Shown here: positions 1 to 8,559 of the stretch, piece after piece
How positions within the stretch are numbered: position 1 is the first letter of the stretch
Layout of the letters: each line of letters opens with the position of its first letter
Assembly: GCA_016710465.1 (NCBI GenBank)
Contig: JADJVS010000014.1
Span: forward strand, 1,240,001-1,304,000
Length of the DNA stretch: 64,000 nt
Reading direction: 5' to 3'
DNA from: Sulfuritalea sp.
Lineage (GTDB): Bacteria > Pseudomonadota > Gammaproteobacteria > Burkholderiales > Rhodocyclaceae
The notes under the pieces: model-generated
Told to the model about the DNA's origin: nothing
Database searches by the model: none
Seen by the model: the letters and a program-made list of their open reading frames with translations, nothing else
Made by a program: the position numbers and the translations under genes

Positions 1-330
1 GCCACCGCCCAGCGCAAAGCCGGCGACCGCGGCGATCATCGGCTTGCGGCAGCGGGCGACACGATTCCAGTTGCGGCTGATGTAGTTCGCCTTGTAGACG
101 TCCATGAAGTTCCAGCTCGACATGGCGCCGATGTCGGCACCGGCGGCAAAGGCCTTGTCCGAGCCGGTGATGACGATGCAGCCGATGTTCTCGTCGGCCT
201 CGAAGCCGTCCAGCGCCGCGCCGAGTTCGTCGATCAGGCGGTCATTCAAGGCGTTCATGGCCTTCGGCCGGTTGAGGGTGACGAGGCCGACCTTGTCGCG
301 CGTCTCGACGATGATGTTTTCGTAAGTCAC
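1..330 (-). CDS. Enoyl-CoA hydratase/isomerase family protein (partial, C-terminus beyond window)
   Basis: The first 110 codons of a crotonase-fold protein, cut by the window edge. The reading begins VTYENIIVETRDKVGLVTLN and contains the classical crotonase stretch NRPKAMNAL, then AAGADIGAM, the segment that helps form the oxyanion hole, and ends in VAGFALGGG. The family hydrates 2-enoyl-CoA thioesters or isomerises them in beta-oxidation and in phenylacetate-type pathways; the substrate cannot be told here. The GTG start is chosen because GTGA overlaps the lptA stop and the crotonase homology begins at once. Its place directly behind lptA is odd, because lptB normally sits there. Confidence 0.9.
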   Translation of the reverse strand, partial: MTYENIIVETRDKVGLVTLNRPKAMNALNDRLIDELGAALDGFEADENIGCIVITGSDKAFAAGADIGAMSSWNFMDVYKANYISRNWNRVARCRKPMIAAVAGFALGGG

Positions 331-947
331 TTCGTCTTCTCCTGGGTTGGCTTGCCGATGTCCTGGGTGCCCTTGAGCGCCGTCCCGGCGGGTGCCGGTG
401 GGGTACCCGCGCCGTCCTTGTTGCGCGGCTGGATCACGGCGCGCACCCGCTCGCGGCTGTTGCCAGGCGCGCGCGTGCCGTTGGGTCCGCTGGTCACCAC
501 GTACTGCTCGCTGCGTGCGTCATAGGAAATGAATTGCCCGCGCACTTCGTCAAGGCCGCTCTTGACCCTGGCGCGACCGAAGAACTCTGTCTTCTCCGAC
601 CTGGCGTCGTGCTCGATGCGCTCGGCCTCGCCTTCGATGTATTCGTCGAGGCCCTCGCGCTTCTGGCGGAAGTTCGCCAGCGTCGTGCCGGCGCTGGCGA
701 TCCCGCGCTGGTAGCCGTCGTCGTCCTGCTGCACCAAGATGCGCTCGGCCCGGATAACCAGCGTGCCCTTGGCCAACTGGACGTTGCCCTCGAATGTCTG
801 CAGCTTCTTCACGTCATCGACGCTGACCCGGTCGGCCTCGATGTTGACCGGCTTGTCGCGGTCGGCTTTTTCGGCCTGCACGGCGGGTGCCGACAACAGC
901 AGGCAGCCGATCCCGGCAAGGAGGGCGTGTTTCGGAATGGCGTTCAT
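327..947 (-). CDS. lptA: LptA, periplasmic LPS transport protein
   Basis: 206 residues with a signal peptide (hydrophobic residues 8-20, likely cleavage after AVQA at 25) followed by an OstA-like domain at about residues 31-150 (KPVNIEADRVSVDD, then FEGNVQLAKGTLVIRAERI). LptA polymers bridge the periplasm and carry LPS from LptC to LptD. The tail is proline- and alanine-rich and poorly conserved. The start overlaps the lptC stop as ATGA, and the gene is the fourth of kdsD-kdsC-lptC-lptA, the usual betaproteobacterial order. The next gene is an enoyl-CoA hydratase rather than the expected ATPase lptB, so lptB must lie elsewhere. Confidence 0.93.
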   Translation of the reverse strand: MNAIPKHALLAGIGCLLLSAPAVQAEKADRDKPVNIEADRVSVDDVKKLQTFEGNVQLAKGTLVIRAERILVQQDDDGYQRGIASAGTTLANFRQKREGLDEYIEGEAERIEHDARSEKTEFFGRARVKSGLDEVRGQFISYDARSEQYVVTSGPNGTRAPGNSRERVRAVIQPRNKDGAGTPPAPAGTALKGTQDIGKPTQEKTK

Positions 948-1519
948 GGTTTCTCCGTCCGTTTACTGTACAAGGTGCCGGTGACCCGGCCGCGCAGCAC
1001 CGATATTCCGGTTTTGTTGTCGATTTCCAGGCCCGTGCCGCGAATGATGCTGCGGCCCTGGGTGATGGTTACGGGATCGCGGCTCAGTCCGCGCTCCTCG
1101 TCGGGAAAGAGCTTCAGGCTGCGCGTGTCGAGCTGGGTCGGAGGGGCATCGCCCGAGGCGGCGTGGCGCAGCACGCGCACCTGGTCCAGCAGATCGATTT
1201 CCTTGCCGTCCGCGCCGATCAGGGCCAGCTTGGCGCCGATCTCGGTCGGCGCGGTCTGGTGAAAGGTGACATGCGGGCCATTCACGAGTGTCGTGTCGTC
1301 GTCCGGAAAATGCACCAGCTTCTCGCCGACCAGCGTGTGCTGCAGCCTGCCCTGGACATCGAAACGGCGCACCTCGAAGCGTTCAACCATGTAGTCGGGA
1401 TCATGGCGCAGCGGCGCGCGCGGCTTGTCGCCCTCGATCAGCCGGCTGAGCCAGAAGGTCAGCGCCGCCAGCAGCAGCAGCATCCCCAGGGGCACCAGCG
1501 AGGCACCGTGATCCTTCAC
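944..1519 (-). CDS. lptC: LptC, inner-membrane anchored LPS export protein
   Basis: 191 residues from a GTG start that overlaps the kdsC stop (GTGA). A longer reading with an upstream ATG exists but would run well into kdsC. One N-terminal membrane segment (about residues 9-25, LVPLGMLLLLAALTFWL) is followed by an LptC-like periplasmic domain with the typical phrases YMVERFEVRRFDVQG and IIRGTGLEIDN. LptC is the bitopic partner of LptBFG and hands LPS to LptA. Position between kdsC and lptA is the conserved arrangement and supports the call. Confidence 0.92.
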   Translation of the reverse strand: MKDHGASLVPLGMLLLLAALTFWLSRLIEGDKPRAPLRHDPDYMVERFEVRRFDVQGRLQHTLVGEKLVHFPDDDTTLVNGPHVTFHQTAPTEIGAKLALIGADGKEIDLLDQVRVLRHAASGDAPPTQLDTRSLKLFPDEERGLSRDPVTITQGRSIIRGTGLEIDNKTGISVLRGRVTGTLYSKRTEKP

Positions 1520-2040
1520 GCCAGGTACTCCGCCATCGCCGCCTGCCACTTGCCCTGCGCGCGCAGGATCAGCTCGCAGACTTCGCGCACGCCGCCGCGC
1601 CCGCCCCCGTATCGGGTGACATGGTCAACGCGGGCCTTGACCTCGTCGTGACCGTCGGCCACCGTGGCGGAAAATCCGCAGGCGCGCAGGACTGGCAGGT
1701 CGACCACGTCGTCACCCATGTAACCGGCCTGGGCGAGGCCGATGCCGCGGGCGCGCACCAGGGATTCCATCAGGCCGCGCTTGTCCTCGATGCCCATGTG
1801 CAATTCGCGGATGCCGAGATTTTCGGCACGCGAGCGGAGGGCCGGCGAACTGCGTCCGCTGATGATCGCCACTTCGATGCCGGCGTGCTGCAGCATTTTC
1901 AGGCCGTGACCGTCGAGGCTGGAGAATGCTTTGATCTCGTCGCCCTCGGAGCCGAAGTACAGCGTGCCGTCGGTCAGTACGCCGTCGACGTCGAAGCCCA
2001 TCAACAACAGCCCGGCGGCCTTCGCCAGCGCCTGGCTCAT
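1516..2040 (-). CDS. kdsC: KdsC, 3-deoxy-D-manno-octulosonate 8-phosphate phosphatase
   Basis: 174 residues, the normal length for this small HAD phosphatase without a cap domain. It removes phosphate from Kdo-8-phosphate to give Kdo for lipid A core. The HAD motif I is FDVDGVLTDG (nucleophile Asp17, Asp19), motif II is AIISGRSS, and the late acidic motif is YMGDDVVDLPVL. The ATG start shares a base with the kdsD stop (TGATG); further upstream ATG codons would run into kdsD. With kdsD it supplies Kdo in the same transcript as the LPS export genes. Confidence 0.95.
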   Translation of the reverse strand: MSQALAKAAGLLLMGFDVDGVLTDGTLYFGSEGDEIKAFSSLDGHGLKMLQHAGIEVAIISGRSSPALRSRAENLGIRELHMGIEDKRGLMESLVRARGIGLAQAGYMGDDVVDLPVLRACGFSATVADGHDEVKARVDHVTRYGGGRGGVREVCELILRAQGKWQAAMAEYLA

Positions 2041-3041
2041 CAGACCACCTTGGCGCGGAACAGGTCGTGCATGTTCAGCGCGCCGCAAAGCCGGCCGCTG
2101 TCATCGGTGACCAGAAGCTGGTTGATGCGCAGGGATTCCATCATCTCGACCGCTTCGACGGCGAGGCGGCGCGGGCCGATGCTGCGCGGGCCGCGCGTCA
2201 TGACGGCGGAAACCGGCGTCGCGCGCAGGTCGCCGAGGCGCTCCATGGCGCGGCGCAGGTCGCCGTCGGTGAAGATGCCGCTGATCCTTTCCGTCGCATC
2301 AAGTGCCACCACCATGCCCATGCCGCCACGGGTCATGGCTGCCAGCGCGGCCGGAACCATGGCGCTTTCGGGCAAGGTAGGCAACGCCGTATTCATCACG
2401 TCGCTGACGTGGGTCAGCAGCTTGCGGCCCAGCGAGCCGCCGGGATGGGAGCGGGCGAAATCCTCGGCACCGAAGCCGCGCGCGTCAAGCAGGGCCACGG
2501 CCAGGGCATCGCCGAGGGCCAGCGCCGCCGTGGTGCTGGCGGTGGGCGCGAGATTCAGCGGGCAGGCCTCCTGGTCGACGCGGGCATCGAGATGGATGTC
2601 GGCCTCGTGGGCCAGCGACGAGGATTCGTTGCCGGTAATGGCGATCAGCTTGCCGCCCAGGCGCTTGACCAGGGGCACGATGGTCAGCAGTTCGTCATTT
2701 TCGCCCGAGTTCGAAATCGCGATCAGCACGTCGTCGCGGGTGATCATGCCCAGGTCGCCATGCACGGCCTCCGCCGCATGCACGAAGTAGGCCGGAGTGC
2801 CGGTGCTGGCGAAGGTGGCGGCGAGCTTGCGCGCGATGTGCCCGGACTTGCCAATGCCGCTGACCACGACCCGGCCGCGGCTGTCGAGGATCATCGCCAC
2901 GGCGGCGCTGAAGGCGCGGTCCAGTCGGCGCCCGAGCGCGGCCACGGCGGTCGCCTCGATCTCCAGGACCTGGCGACCCATGGCCACGGCGCGATCCCCA
3001 TCCGGCAGGGTGGCGACACTCGGCGGAATGGCTTGGTTCAT
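2040..3041 (-). CDS. kdsD: KdsD, D-arabinose 5-phosphate isomerase
   Basis: 333 residues, close to the usual 328. It interconverts ribulose-5-phosphate and arabinose-5-phosphate, the first committed step to Kdo. A SIS domain (about residues 40-175) shows VVSGIGKSGHIARKLAATFA and the HGDLGMI histidine segment. Two CBS domains follow (about 205-333), ending in the typical INQLLVTDDSGRLCGALNMHD and DLFRAKVV. The start MNQAIPPS was preferred over an ATG 15 codons upstream because that extension has no family similarity and runs into the divergent promoter region. It heads the Kdo/LPS export operon and is divergent from the antiporter gene. Confidence 0.94.
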   Translation of the reverse strand: MNQAIPPSVATLPDGDRAVAMGRQVLEIEATAVAALGRRLDRAFSAAVAMILDSRGRVVVSGIGKSGHIARKLAATFASTGTPAYFVHAAEAVHGDLGMITRDDVLIAISNSGENDELLTIVPLVKRLGGKLIAITGNESSSLAHEADIHLDARVDQEACPLNLAPTASTTAALALGDALAVALLDARGFGAEDFARSHPGGSLGRKLLTHVSDVMNTALPTLPESAMVPAALAAMTRGGMGMVVALDATERISGIFTDGDLRRAMERLGDLRATPVSAVMTRGPRSIGPRRLAVEAVEMMESLRINQLLVTDDSGRLCGALNMHDLFRAKVV

Positions 3042-3127
3042 CTCGGGGTGGCGTTTATGATGGAGCCAAATTATAGCAACCGCCAACGCGGCCCTTCTAT
3101 TGTCTTGCCTTCGCCGATGACCGCCGG

Positions 3128-5137
3128 ATGACCGACACCCTGCCGCTGATCCTGTTGTTGCTGGCCGCCGCGGTGGTGGTCGTGGTCATCTTCCGCATGC
3201 TCGGTCTGCCGCCGATCCTGGGCTACCTGCTGGTCGGCGCGGTGCTCGGGCCGCATGCCGCCGGCTGGGTGCCGGATACCGATCAGACGCGCCACCTTGC
3301 CGAGTTCGGCGTGGTCTTCCTGATGTTCAGCATCGGGCTGGAGTTCTCGCTGGCGCGGCTGTATTCGATGAAGCGCATCGTCTTCGGCCTGGGCGCCGCG
3401 CAGGTCGTCGCCAGCACCCTGATCGCCACGCTGCTGGCGGGTTTGGCGGGCATCCCCTGGCTGGCCGGGTTGGCGCTGGGTGGCGCCCTGGCGATGTCAT
3501 CGACCGCGATGCTGTCGAAGTTGCTGACCGAGCGCGGCGAACTCGATGCGCCGCACGGCCGTGAGGTGATCGGCGTGCTGCTGTTCCAGGACATCGCCGT
3601 GGTGCCGCTGCTGGTGATGATTCCGGCGTTTTCACAGCCGGTGGAGGCAATGGCCGAGGCGCTGCTGCTGGCGGCGATCAAGGCCGCCGTGCTGCTGACC
3701 CTGGTGCTGGTGGTCGGCCAGCGCGCGCTCTCCGCCTGGTTCTACATGGTGGCGCGGCGCAAATCGGCGGAGTTGTTCATGCTCAACGTGCTGCTGATCA
3801 CGCTGGGCCTGGCCTGGCTGACCGAGATGGCCGGGCTGTCGCTGGCGCTGGGCGCCTTCACCGCCGGCATGCTGATCGGCGAAACCGAGTTCCGCTATCA
3901 GGTGGAAGAGGACATCAAGCCCTTCCGCGACGTGCTCCTTGGCCTCTTCTTCGTCGCCATTGGCATGCGCCTGGACGTGCCGCATATCCTTGCGCAGTGG
4001 TGGCTGGTCGCGGCCATCCTCGCCACGCTGCTGCTGCTCAAGCTGGCCGTGGTCGGCATCGCCTCGCGCCTGCTTGGCGCATCTCCGGGGACGGCGCTGC
4101 GCAGCGGCCTGTGGCTTTGCGCCGGCGGCGAATTCGGCTTCGTCATCCTGGCGCGGGGCGGTGATGTGAACCTGCTCGCTCCGGCGACGCTGCAACCCGT
4201 GTTGGCGGCCATGGTGCTGTCGCTGATGCTGGCGCCGCTGATCGTGCATTTTTCCGAACGCGTGGTGTTCCGCTTTGTCGCCTCGGAATGGCTGCTGCGT
4301 TCGATGCAACTGACCCAGTTGGCGGCGCAATCGCTGGCCAGCGACAAGCACGCCATCCTCTGCGGCTACGGCCGTACCGGCCAGCACCTGGCGCGCTTCC
4401 TCGAAGCCGAGGGCATCACCTTCATGGCGCTTGACCTCGACCCGGAGCGCGTGCGCGAGGCCAGTGTCGCCGCCGAGGCGGTTTCCTATGGCGACGCCGC
4501 GCGCAAGGAAACCCTGCTCGCCGCCGGCTTGCCGCGTGCCCGTGTCGTGGTGATCACCTTCGCCGACATCGACGCCGCGCTGCGCGTGATCCATCGCGTG
4601 CGCGAACTGCGTCCCGATGTCGCCATCGTGGCGCGGGCGCGCGAACAGGATGACGTCGAGAAGCTGTACGCAGCCGGCGCCGCCGAGGTCGTCCCCGAGG
4701 CGCTCGAATCGAGTGTCATGCTGGCGACACACGCCCTGGCGCTGTCGGGGATTCCGATGCACAAGGTGATCAAGCGCCTGCGTGAAATGCGCGAACAGCA
4801 CTATGCGCTGCTGCGCGGCTTTTTCCACGGTGCGACCGACGCCGGCGCGCACCTCGCCGACGCCGAGCAGCCGCGCCTGCACGCGGTGACTCTGACCCCG
4901 GGCGCCTGGGCGATCGGCCGCGCGATCGGCGGAATCGACCTGGCGGGAGTCGGCGCCGGCTCGCCCTGCGTACCTGGGATTCCGCTTCGCGGGCAGGTAA
5001 CGGCGATTCGGCGCCGCAGCCAGCGCGGGCTGCGCCTGGAGCCCGACACGACACTGCTCGAAGGCGATGTCGTGGTGCTGATCGGCGACGCGGCCGCGGT
5101 GACGGCCGGCGAGGAAATGCTGCTGCGCGGCCGGTAG
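3128..5137 (+). CDS. Monovalent cation:proton antiporter-2 (CPA2/Kef-type) with RCK domain
   Basis: 669 residues. The first 380 are about twelve hydrophobic helices of a Na+/H+ exchanger domain (FGVVFLMFSIGLEFSL and LFQDIAVVPLLVM are family hallmarks). Around residue 405 a Rossmann fold begins (ILCGYGRTGQHLARF), the TrkA-N/RCK domain that binds NAD(H), and from about 585 there is a TrkA-C-like domain. Such proteins exchange K+ or Na+ for protons across the inner membrane and are gated by nucleotide or thiol adducts. Closest types are YbaL/KefB/KefC; I cannot choose among them. No ancillary KefF/KefG gene is adjacent. Confidence 0.9.
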   Translation: MTDTLPLILLLLAAAVVVVVIFRMLGLPPILGYLLVGAVLGPHAAGWVPDTDQTRHLAEFGVVFLMFSIGLEFSLARLYSMKRIVFGLGAAQVVASTLIATLLAGLAGIPWLAGLALGGALAMSSTAMLSKLLTERGELDAPHGREVIGVLLFQDIAVVPLLVMIPAFSQPVEAMAEALLLAAIKAAVLLTLVLVVGQRALSAWFYMVARRKSAELFMLNVLLITLGLAWLTEMAGLSLALGAFTAGMLIGETEFRYQVEEDIKPFRDVLLGLFFVAIGMRLDVPHILAQWWLVAAILATLLLLKLAVVGIASRLLGASPGTALRSGLWLCAGGEFGFVILARGGDVNLLAPATLQPVLAAMVLSLMLAPLIVHFSERVVFRFVASEWLLRSMQLTQLAAQSLASDKHAILCGYGRTGQHLARFLEAEGITFMALDLDPERVREASVAAEAVSYGDAARKETLLAAGLPRARVVVITFADIDAALRVIHRVRELRPDVAIVARAREQDDVEKLYAAGAAEVVPEALESSVMLATHALALSGIPMHKVIKRLREMREQHYALLRGFFHGATDAGAHLADAEQPRLHAVTLTPGAWAIGRAIGGIDLAGVGAGSPCVPGIPLRGQVTAIRRRSQRGLRLEPDTTLLEGDVVVLIGDAAAVTAGEEMLLRGR

Positions 5138-5148
5138 CGGTATCGGCT

Positions 5149-6627
5149 TCAGCGGCGCAACAGCGGTGCCAGCCAGTTGCGCTTTTCCGCGACGAAGTAG
5201 TGCGGCGGGAAGCCGTTCAGCGCCTGCGGTGCGCTGATGCGGGTATCCGCGGGCCAGCGATTGCCGGACAGCGCGCGCTGGATTTCGAGCAAGGGAGTCA
5301 CCGCGCCAAGCGCAAACAGAATCACCAGCGTCAGGCGCCATGCCCTGCCGCCCAGGTCGGCTCCCGGCGCCGTCAAGGTTTCCGCCAGTATCAGCCAGAG
5401 CATCGCCAGCGCGGGGATGGACGCGCGCATCAACAGGTCGTTGTTCGGCCCCCACTGGGTCCAGGGCATGGCCAGCAACAGGGCGACCGCGGCGAACGCC
5501 AATGCGGATCGATCGCGCCAAAGCAGAAAGGCGCAGAACACTCCGACCTCCAGCAGCACGAAGGCCAGCCTGTCGCCGCGTGGCGCGGGATGGTTGAGGA
5601 CCGCGGCGGTCGGTGTCAATGCGTTCGGTCCGGCCTCGGCACCGAAGAATCCGAGCAACAGGTAGGCGGCAATCAGCGCCGCCGGCGGCGCGGCCAGCGC
5701 GACCGAGGCCAGCAGGCCGCGACCGTCCGCGCGTGCGTCGAACAGCGCGCGCCAATGGCGCAGGGCCGCGACGACGGCCAGCGGCAGCAGCCCGACGGCG
5801 ACCAGCGGCGACCAGAGCATGACGGGCAAAAAGAGTAGCGGCAGGCGCGCGAGAAAGCGCGGATCATCGCGCAGACGCCACAGCCAGGCGCCCGCGATCC
5901 AGCCGGGCAGGCCGTGATTGGGCACCCAGAACAGCAGGGTCGAATTCGACGAATACTGCATGCCGCCGGCCCACCATTCGATGTGCTGCGTCGGCCAGGG
6001 CAGGCTGCCCTCGCGCCAGAGCAGGCCCAGCACATCCAGGCCGCTGGCGAAGGCGAACACCAGCGCCGCGGCAAGCCCGCGCGTCGGCCTGCCGCCGAAG
6101 TTCGCGCAGAAGAACAGGGCCACGCCCAGCCAGGTCCACACCAGCAACAGCCGGTCGAGCCAGGCGAGGCCGGCGAGCTTGCCAAGCAGGGCCGCCGGCA
6201 GGTAGTAGCCCGGTGGCGCGCGCAGCAGCATGGCTTCGGCGCCGGCGCCATAGCGTGGCGGCCAGGGCGCGACTACGAGGTCGCGCAGCACCGCGAAGCG
6301 TGGCACCCAATCGATGCCATTGGCGTGGAACAGATGGCCGGCACCGCCCAGCGCGGTCCAGGCGGCGGCGAGCAGCGCCAGCAGGATCCAACTCGCGAAC
6401 GGCGGGCGATCCATGCGCCGGCCGTTCGGCGGCAGGAAGCGCCATGCGCCCCAAAGCGCCAGCCCGGCGAGGGGCAGGCCGAGCCAGGGGATGAAGAATC
6501 CGCCAAGGAAGATCGGCACCGGCAGGACCAGGAAGGCCCACAAGGCGCTGTCGGCCACCGTCCAATCCCGTGGCAGGAGGGGTTCAGCGCGACCCGGCGC
6601 CATCTTCGTGGTAGTCGTCATCGACAT
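5149..6627 (-). CDS. Polytopic membrane protein, possibly GT-C-like (unrecognised)
   Basis: 492 residues, with many hydrophobic helices through most of the length and an aromatic, soluble-looking stretch near the C-terminus (GNRWPADTRI to KRNWLAPLLRR). I recognise no named family. The loops after the first helices (LFHANGIDWVPRFAVLRDLV, RAPPGYYLPAALL) and long runs of helices resemble GT-C glycosyltransferase-type membrane proteins, but no catalytic motif is certain. The chosen ATG overlaps the upstream FAD gene by 44 bp; a start at 6603 (MAPGRAEP) would shorten the overlap and is equally possible. Its company (FAD oxidoreductase, GtrA, another large membrane protein) suggests glycolipid or surface glycan work; that is inference. 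Confidence 0.6.
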   Translation of the reverse strand: MSMTTTTKMAPGRAEPLLPRDWTVADSALWAFLVLPVPIFLGGFFIPWLGLPLAGLALWGAWRFLPPNGRRMDRPPFASWILLALLAAAWTALGGAGHLFHANGIDWVPRFAVLRDLVVAPWPPRYGAGAEAMLLRAPPGYYLPAALLGKLAGLAWLDRLLLVWTWLGVALFFCANFGGRPTRGLAAALVFAFASGLDVLGLLWREGSLPWPTQHIEWWAGGMQYSSNSTLLFWVPNHGLPGWIAGAWLWRLRDDPRFLARLPLLFLPVMLWSPLVAVGLLPLAVVAALRHWRALFDARADGRGLLASVALAAPPAALIAAYLLLGFFGAEAGPNALTPTAAVLNHPAPRGDRLAFVLLEVGVFCAFLLWRDRSALAFAAVALLLAMPWTQWGPNNDLLMRASIPALAMLWLILAETLTAPGADLGGRAWRLTLVILFALGAVTPLLEIQRALSGNRWPADTRISAPQALNGFPPHYFVAEKRNWLAPLLRR

Positions 6628-8155
6628 TCACCGCCCAGATCGGCGCCTTGTCGGAGCGGCCGGCGAGTATCGCTTCGACCGCCAGCTTCGCGGTCAACAT
6701 CGAGTGGTCCTGGTTGTTGTAGCGGTGCATGCCGTTGCGCCCGACCAGGAACAGGTTCTCGATGCCATCAAGCCAGGCGCGCAGGCGTGGAAATTCGGCA
6801 TAGGCGCCGAAGTAGCCCGGATAGGTCTTGGGCACGCGCAGCACCGTGCCATCGAGCACGTCGGCGCGGTTGATCATGCCTATCCTTTCCAGCTCTTCGG
6901 CGGCGAAGGCGATCATTGCCGTTTCGTCGAGCCGCCACAGGTCGTCGTCTTCCTTGCAGAAATACTCCAGGCCGAGCCAGATGCGATTTGCATCGGCGAC
7001 GAGATCGGGGCTCCAGTTGTTGAAGATCTGCAAGCGGCCGACCTTGACGTGCGGCTCCTGAATGTAGATCCAGTTGTCGGGCGGCATGTGATTGGCGTGC
7101 TGGCTGTCCGCCTGCGAATTGGCGCGCATCCCTTTCAGCAGCAGGCCGACGCTGATGAAGTCGCGGTAGGGCAGGGCCGCGGCGATCGCGGCGATCTCCG
7201 GCGGTGGCGGTGGATCGAGGGCGGCGGCAAGGTCCTTGATCGGCATCGTGGAGATCACCTGCGCCGCGTCGAAGTCGTACACGCGGCCCCCGGCGTCGCG
7301 GGCCTGCACGCCGAGCACGCGTTGTCCGGCACGCCGGATCCCGGTCACGCGCAGGCCGAGGTGCAGCTCGCCGCCGCCGGCGACCATGCGGCGCGCGACT
7401 TCCCGCCACATCTGGCCCGGCCCGAGCCGCGGATAGAGGAATTGCTCGACCAGGCTGGTGTTGCGTGCGGGCGCCCCGCTCTTTTTTCCGAGCATCCGCG
7501 CCACCGCATGGCGCAGGGCCGCGCGCACCGACAGCCCCTTGATCCGCTGGGCACCCCATTCCGCCGTGATCTCGCGGCAGGGAACGCCCCAGACTTTTTC
7601 CGTGTAGTCCTTGAAAAAGGTTCGATACAGCTCGGCGCCGAAGCGGTTGACCAGGAAGTCCTCCAGCGTGCGCTCGGGCCGTCGCGGGTGAGCCAGGGCC
7701 AGCAGGTAGCTGGCGCCGATGCGCGCCAGCCGCCGGGGGCCGAGGCTGCCCAGCGTCGATGCGTTGAGCGTGATCGGGTAGTCGAAATAGCGGCCGAGGA
7801 AATAGATGCGCGAGAGGCGTTTGCGCACCAGCAGGGCGCGGCCATCGGCCGGAATCGCCGTGTCGTCGGCGCCGACTGTTCGATCCCGGCCGCGATAGGT
7901 AATGCGCGCCTCGGGCTGGTCGGCGGCGATCGGCAGAATCTCGCGCCACCAGTCCATCACCCAGTCGGACTTGGAAAAGAAGCGGTGGCCGCCGATGTCC
8001 ATGCGGCAGCCCTTGTACTCGACCGTGCGCGAGAGACCGCCGACATCGTCGCCGGCTTCGAGGACGATGGGCTGCATGCGGCCGTCGCGCACCAGTTCCA
8101 GCGCGGCGGTGAGGCCGGCCGGACCGGCGCCGATGATGATGACCTTGGGTTTCAC
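6584..8155 (-). CDS. NAD(P)/FAD-dependent oxidoreductase, UDP-galactopyranose mutase/amine-oxidase-like
   Basis: 523 residues. The N-terminus carries the dinucleotide-binding motif VIIIGAGPAGLTAALEL (glycines 9, 11, 14), then EAGDDVGGLSRTV and DIGGHRFFSK, which are shared by protoporphyrinogen-oxidase-like and Glf-like flavoproteins. The C-terminus has the second FAD contact (LFLVGRNGMHRYNNQDHSM). The GTG start shares one base with the gtrA stop (TAGTG). Members next to GtrA proteins are commonly linked to modification of lipid-linked sugars, but the reaction here is unknown. It is not a true haem-pathway oxidase on context. Confidence 0.8.
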   Translation of the reverse strand: MKPKVIIIGAGPAGLTAALELVRDGRMQPIVLEAGDDVGGLSRTVEYKGCRMDIGGHRFFSKSDWVMDWWREILPIAADQPEARITYRGRDRTVGADDTAIPADGRALLVRKRLSRIYFLGRYFDYPITLNASTLGSLGPRRLARIGASYLLALAHPRRPERTLEDFLVNRFGAELYRTFFKDYTEKVWGVPCREITAEWGAQRIKGLSVRAALRHAVARMLGKKSGAPARNTSLVEQFLYPRLGPGQMWREVARRMVAGGGELHLGLRVTGIRRAGQRVLGVQARDAGGRVYDFDAAQVISTMPIKDLAAALDPPPPPEIAAIAAALPYRDFISVGLLLKGMRANSQADSQHANHMPPDNWIYIQEPHVKVGRLQIFNNWSPDLVADANRIWLGLEYFCKEDDDLWRLDETAMIAFAAEELERIGMINRADVLDGTVLRVPKTYPGYFGAYAEFPRLRAWLDGIENLFLVGRNGMHRYNNQDHSMLTAKLAVEAILAGRSDKAPIWAVNVDDDYHEDGAGSR

Positions 8156-8559
8156 TAAAACAGGGCCAGTTTGCGCGCAGTGTAGTTGAACAGGAAGCTC
8201 GCGCCGGCGGCGACCGCCTTGGCCGCGAGCAGGGCAAGCCCGAGATGATCCACCGCGAGGTAGATGACGAAGTCGTTGAGCGCCAGCCCGGCCAGACCGA
8301 TGGCGACGAAGGCGGAGAACTCGACCGGCGTTTTGCCGGCCAGTTTGCGCCGGCGGAATACCCAGCGCGTGGACAGCAGGTAGATCGCGCCGGCGCCGAC
8401 GCCGAAGCCGAGCGAGGCTGCCAGCAGGTAGTGCATCCACGCGGCGGCGAGATGCAGCACCGCGACATCGAGCGCGAGGGCGGCAAGGCTGGCGAGGAAG
8501 TAGCGGCCGAACTCGCTTTGCATGGGCGCCGCCCGGGCCGGCGTGCCTGGGGTCGTCAT
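8155..8559 (-). CDS. GtrA family membrane protein
   Basis: 134 residues with four predicted membrane helices, the size and pattern of GtrA/DPMS-associated proteins (FGRYFLASLAALALDVAVL, YLLSTRWVFRR, FVAIGLAGLALNDFVIYL, FNYTARKLALF). GtrA-type proteins are thought to help flip or present undecaprenyl-phosphate-linked sugars used to decorate surface glycans. The ATG overlaps the stop of the upstream membrane protein gene (ATGA) and its stop overlaps the FAD gene, so the three are translationally coupled. A longer reading upstream was rejected since it lies inside the preceding gene. Confidence 0.88.
   Translation of the reverse strand: MTTPGTPARAAPMQSEFGRYFLASLAALALDVAVLHLAAAWMHYLLAASLGFGVGAGAIYLLSTRWVFRRRKLAGKTPVEFSAFVAIGLAGLALNDFVIYLAVDHLGLALLAAKAVAAGASFLFNYTARKLALF

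Noticed and set aside
6314..8158. Long plus-strand reading frame opposite the FAD oxidoreductase gene
   Set aside because: Composition is that of a complement shadow in high-GC DNA (runs of Gln, Ala, Arg, no family motif), while the minus strand codes a clear flavoprotein.
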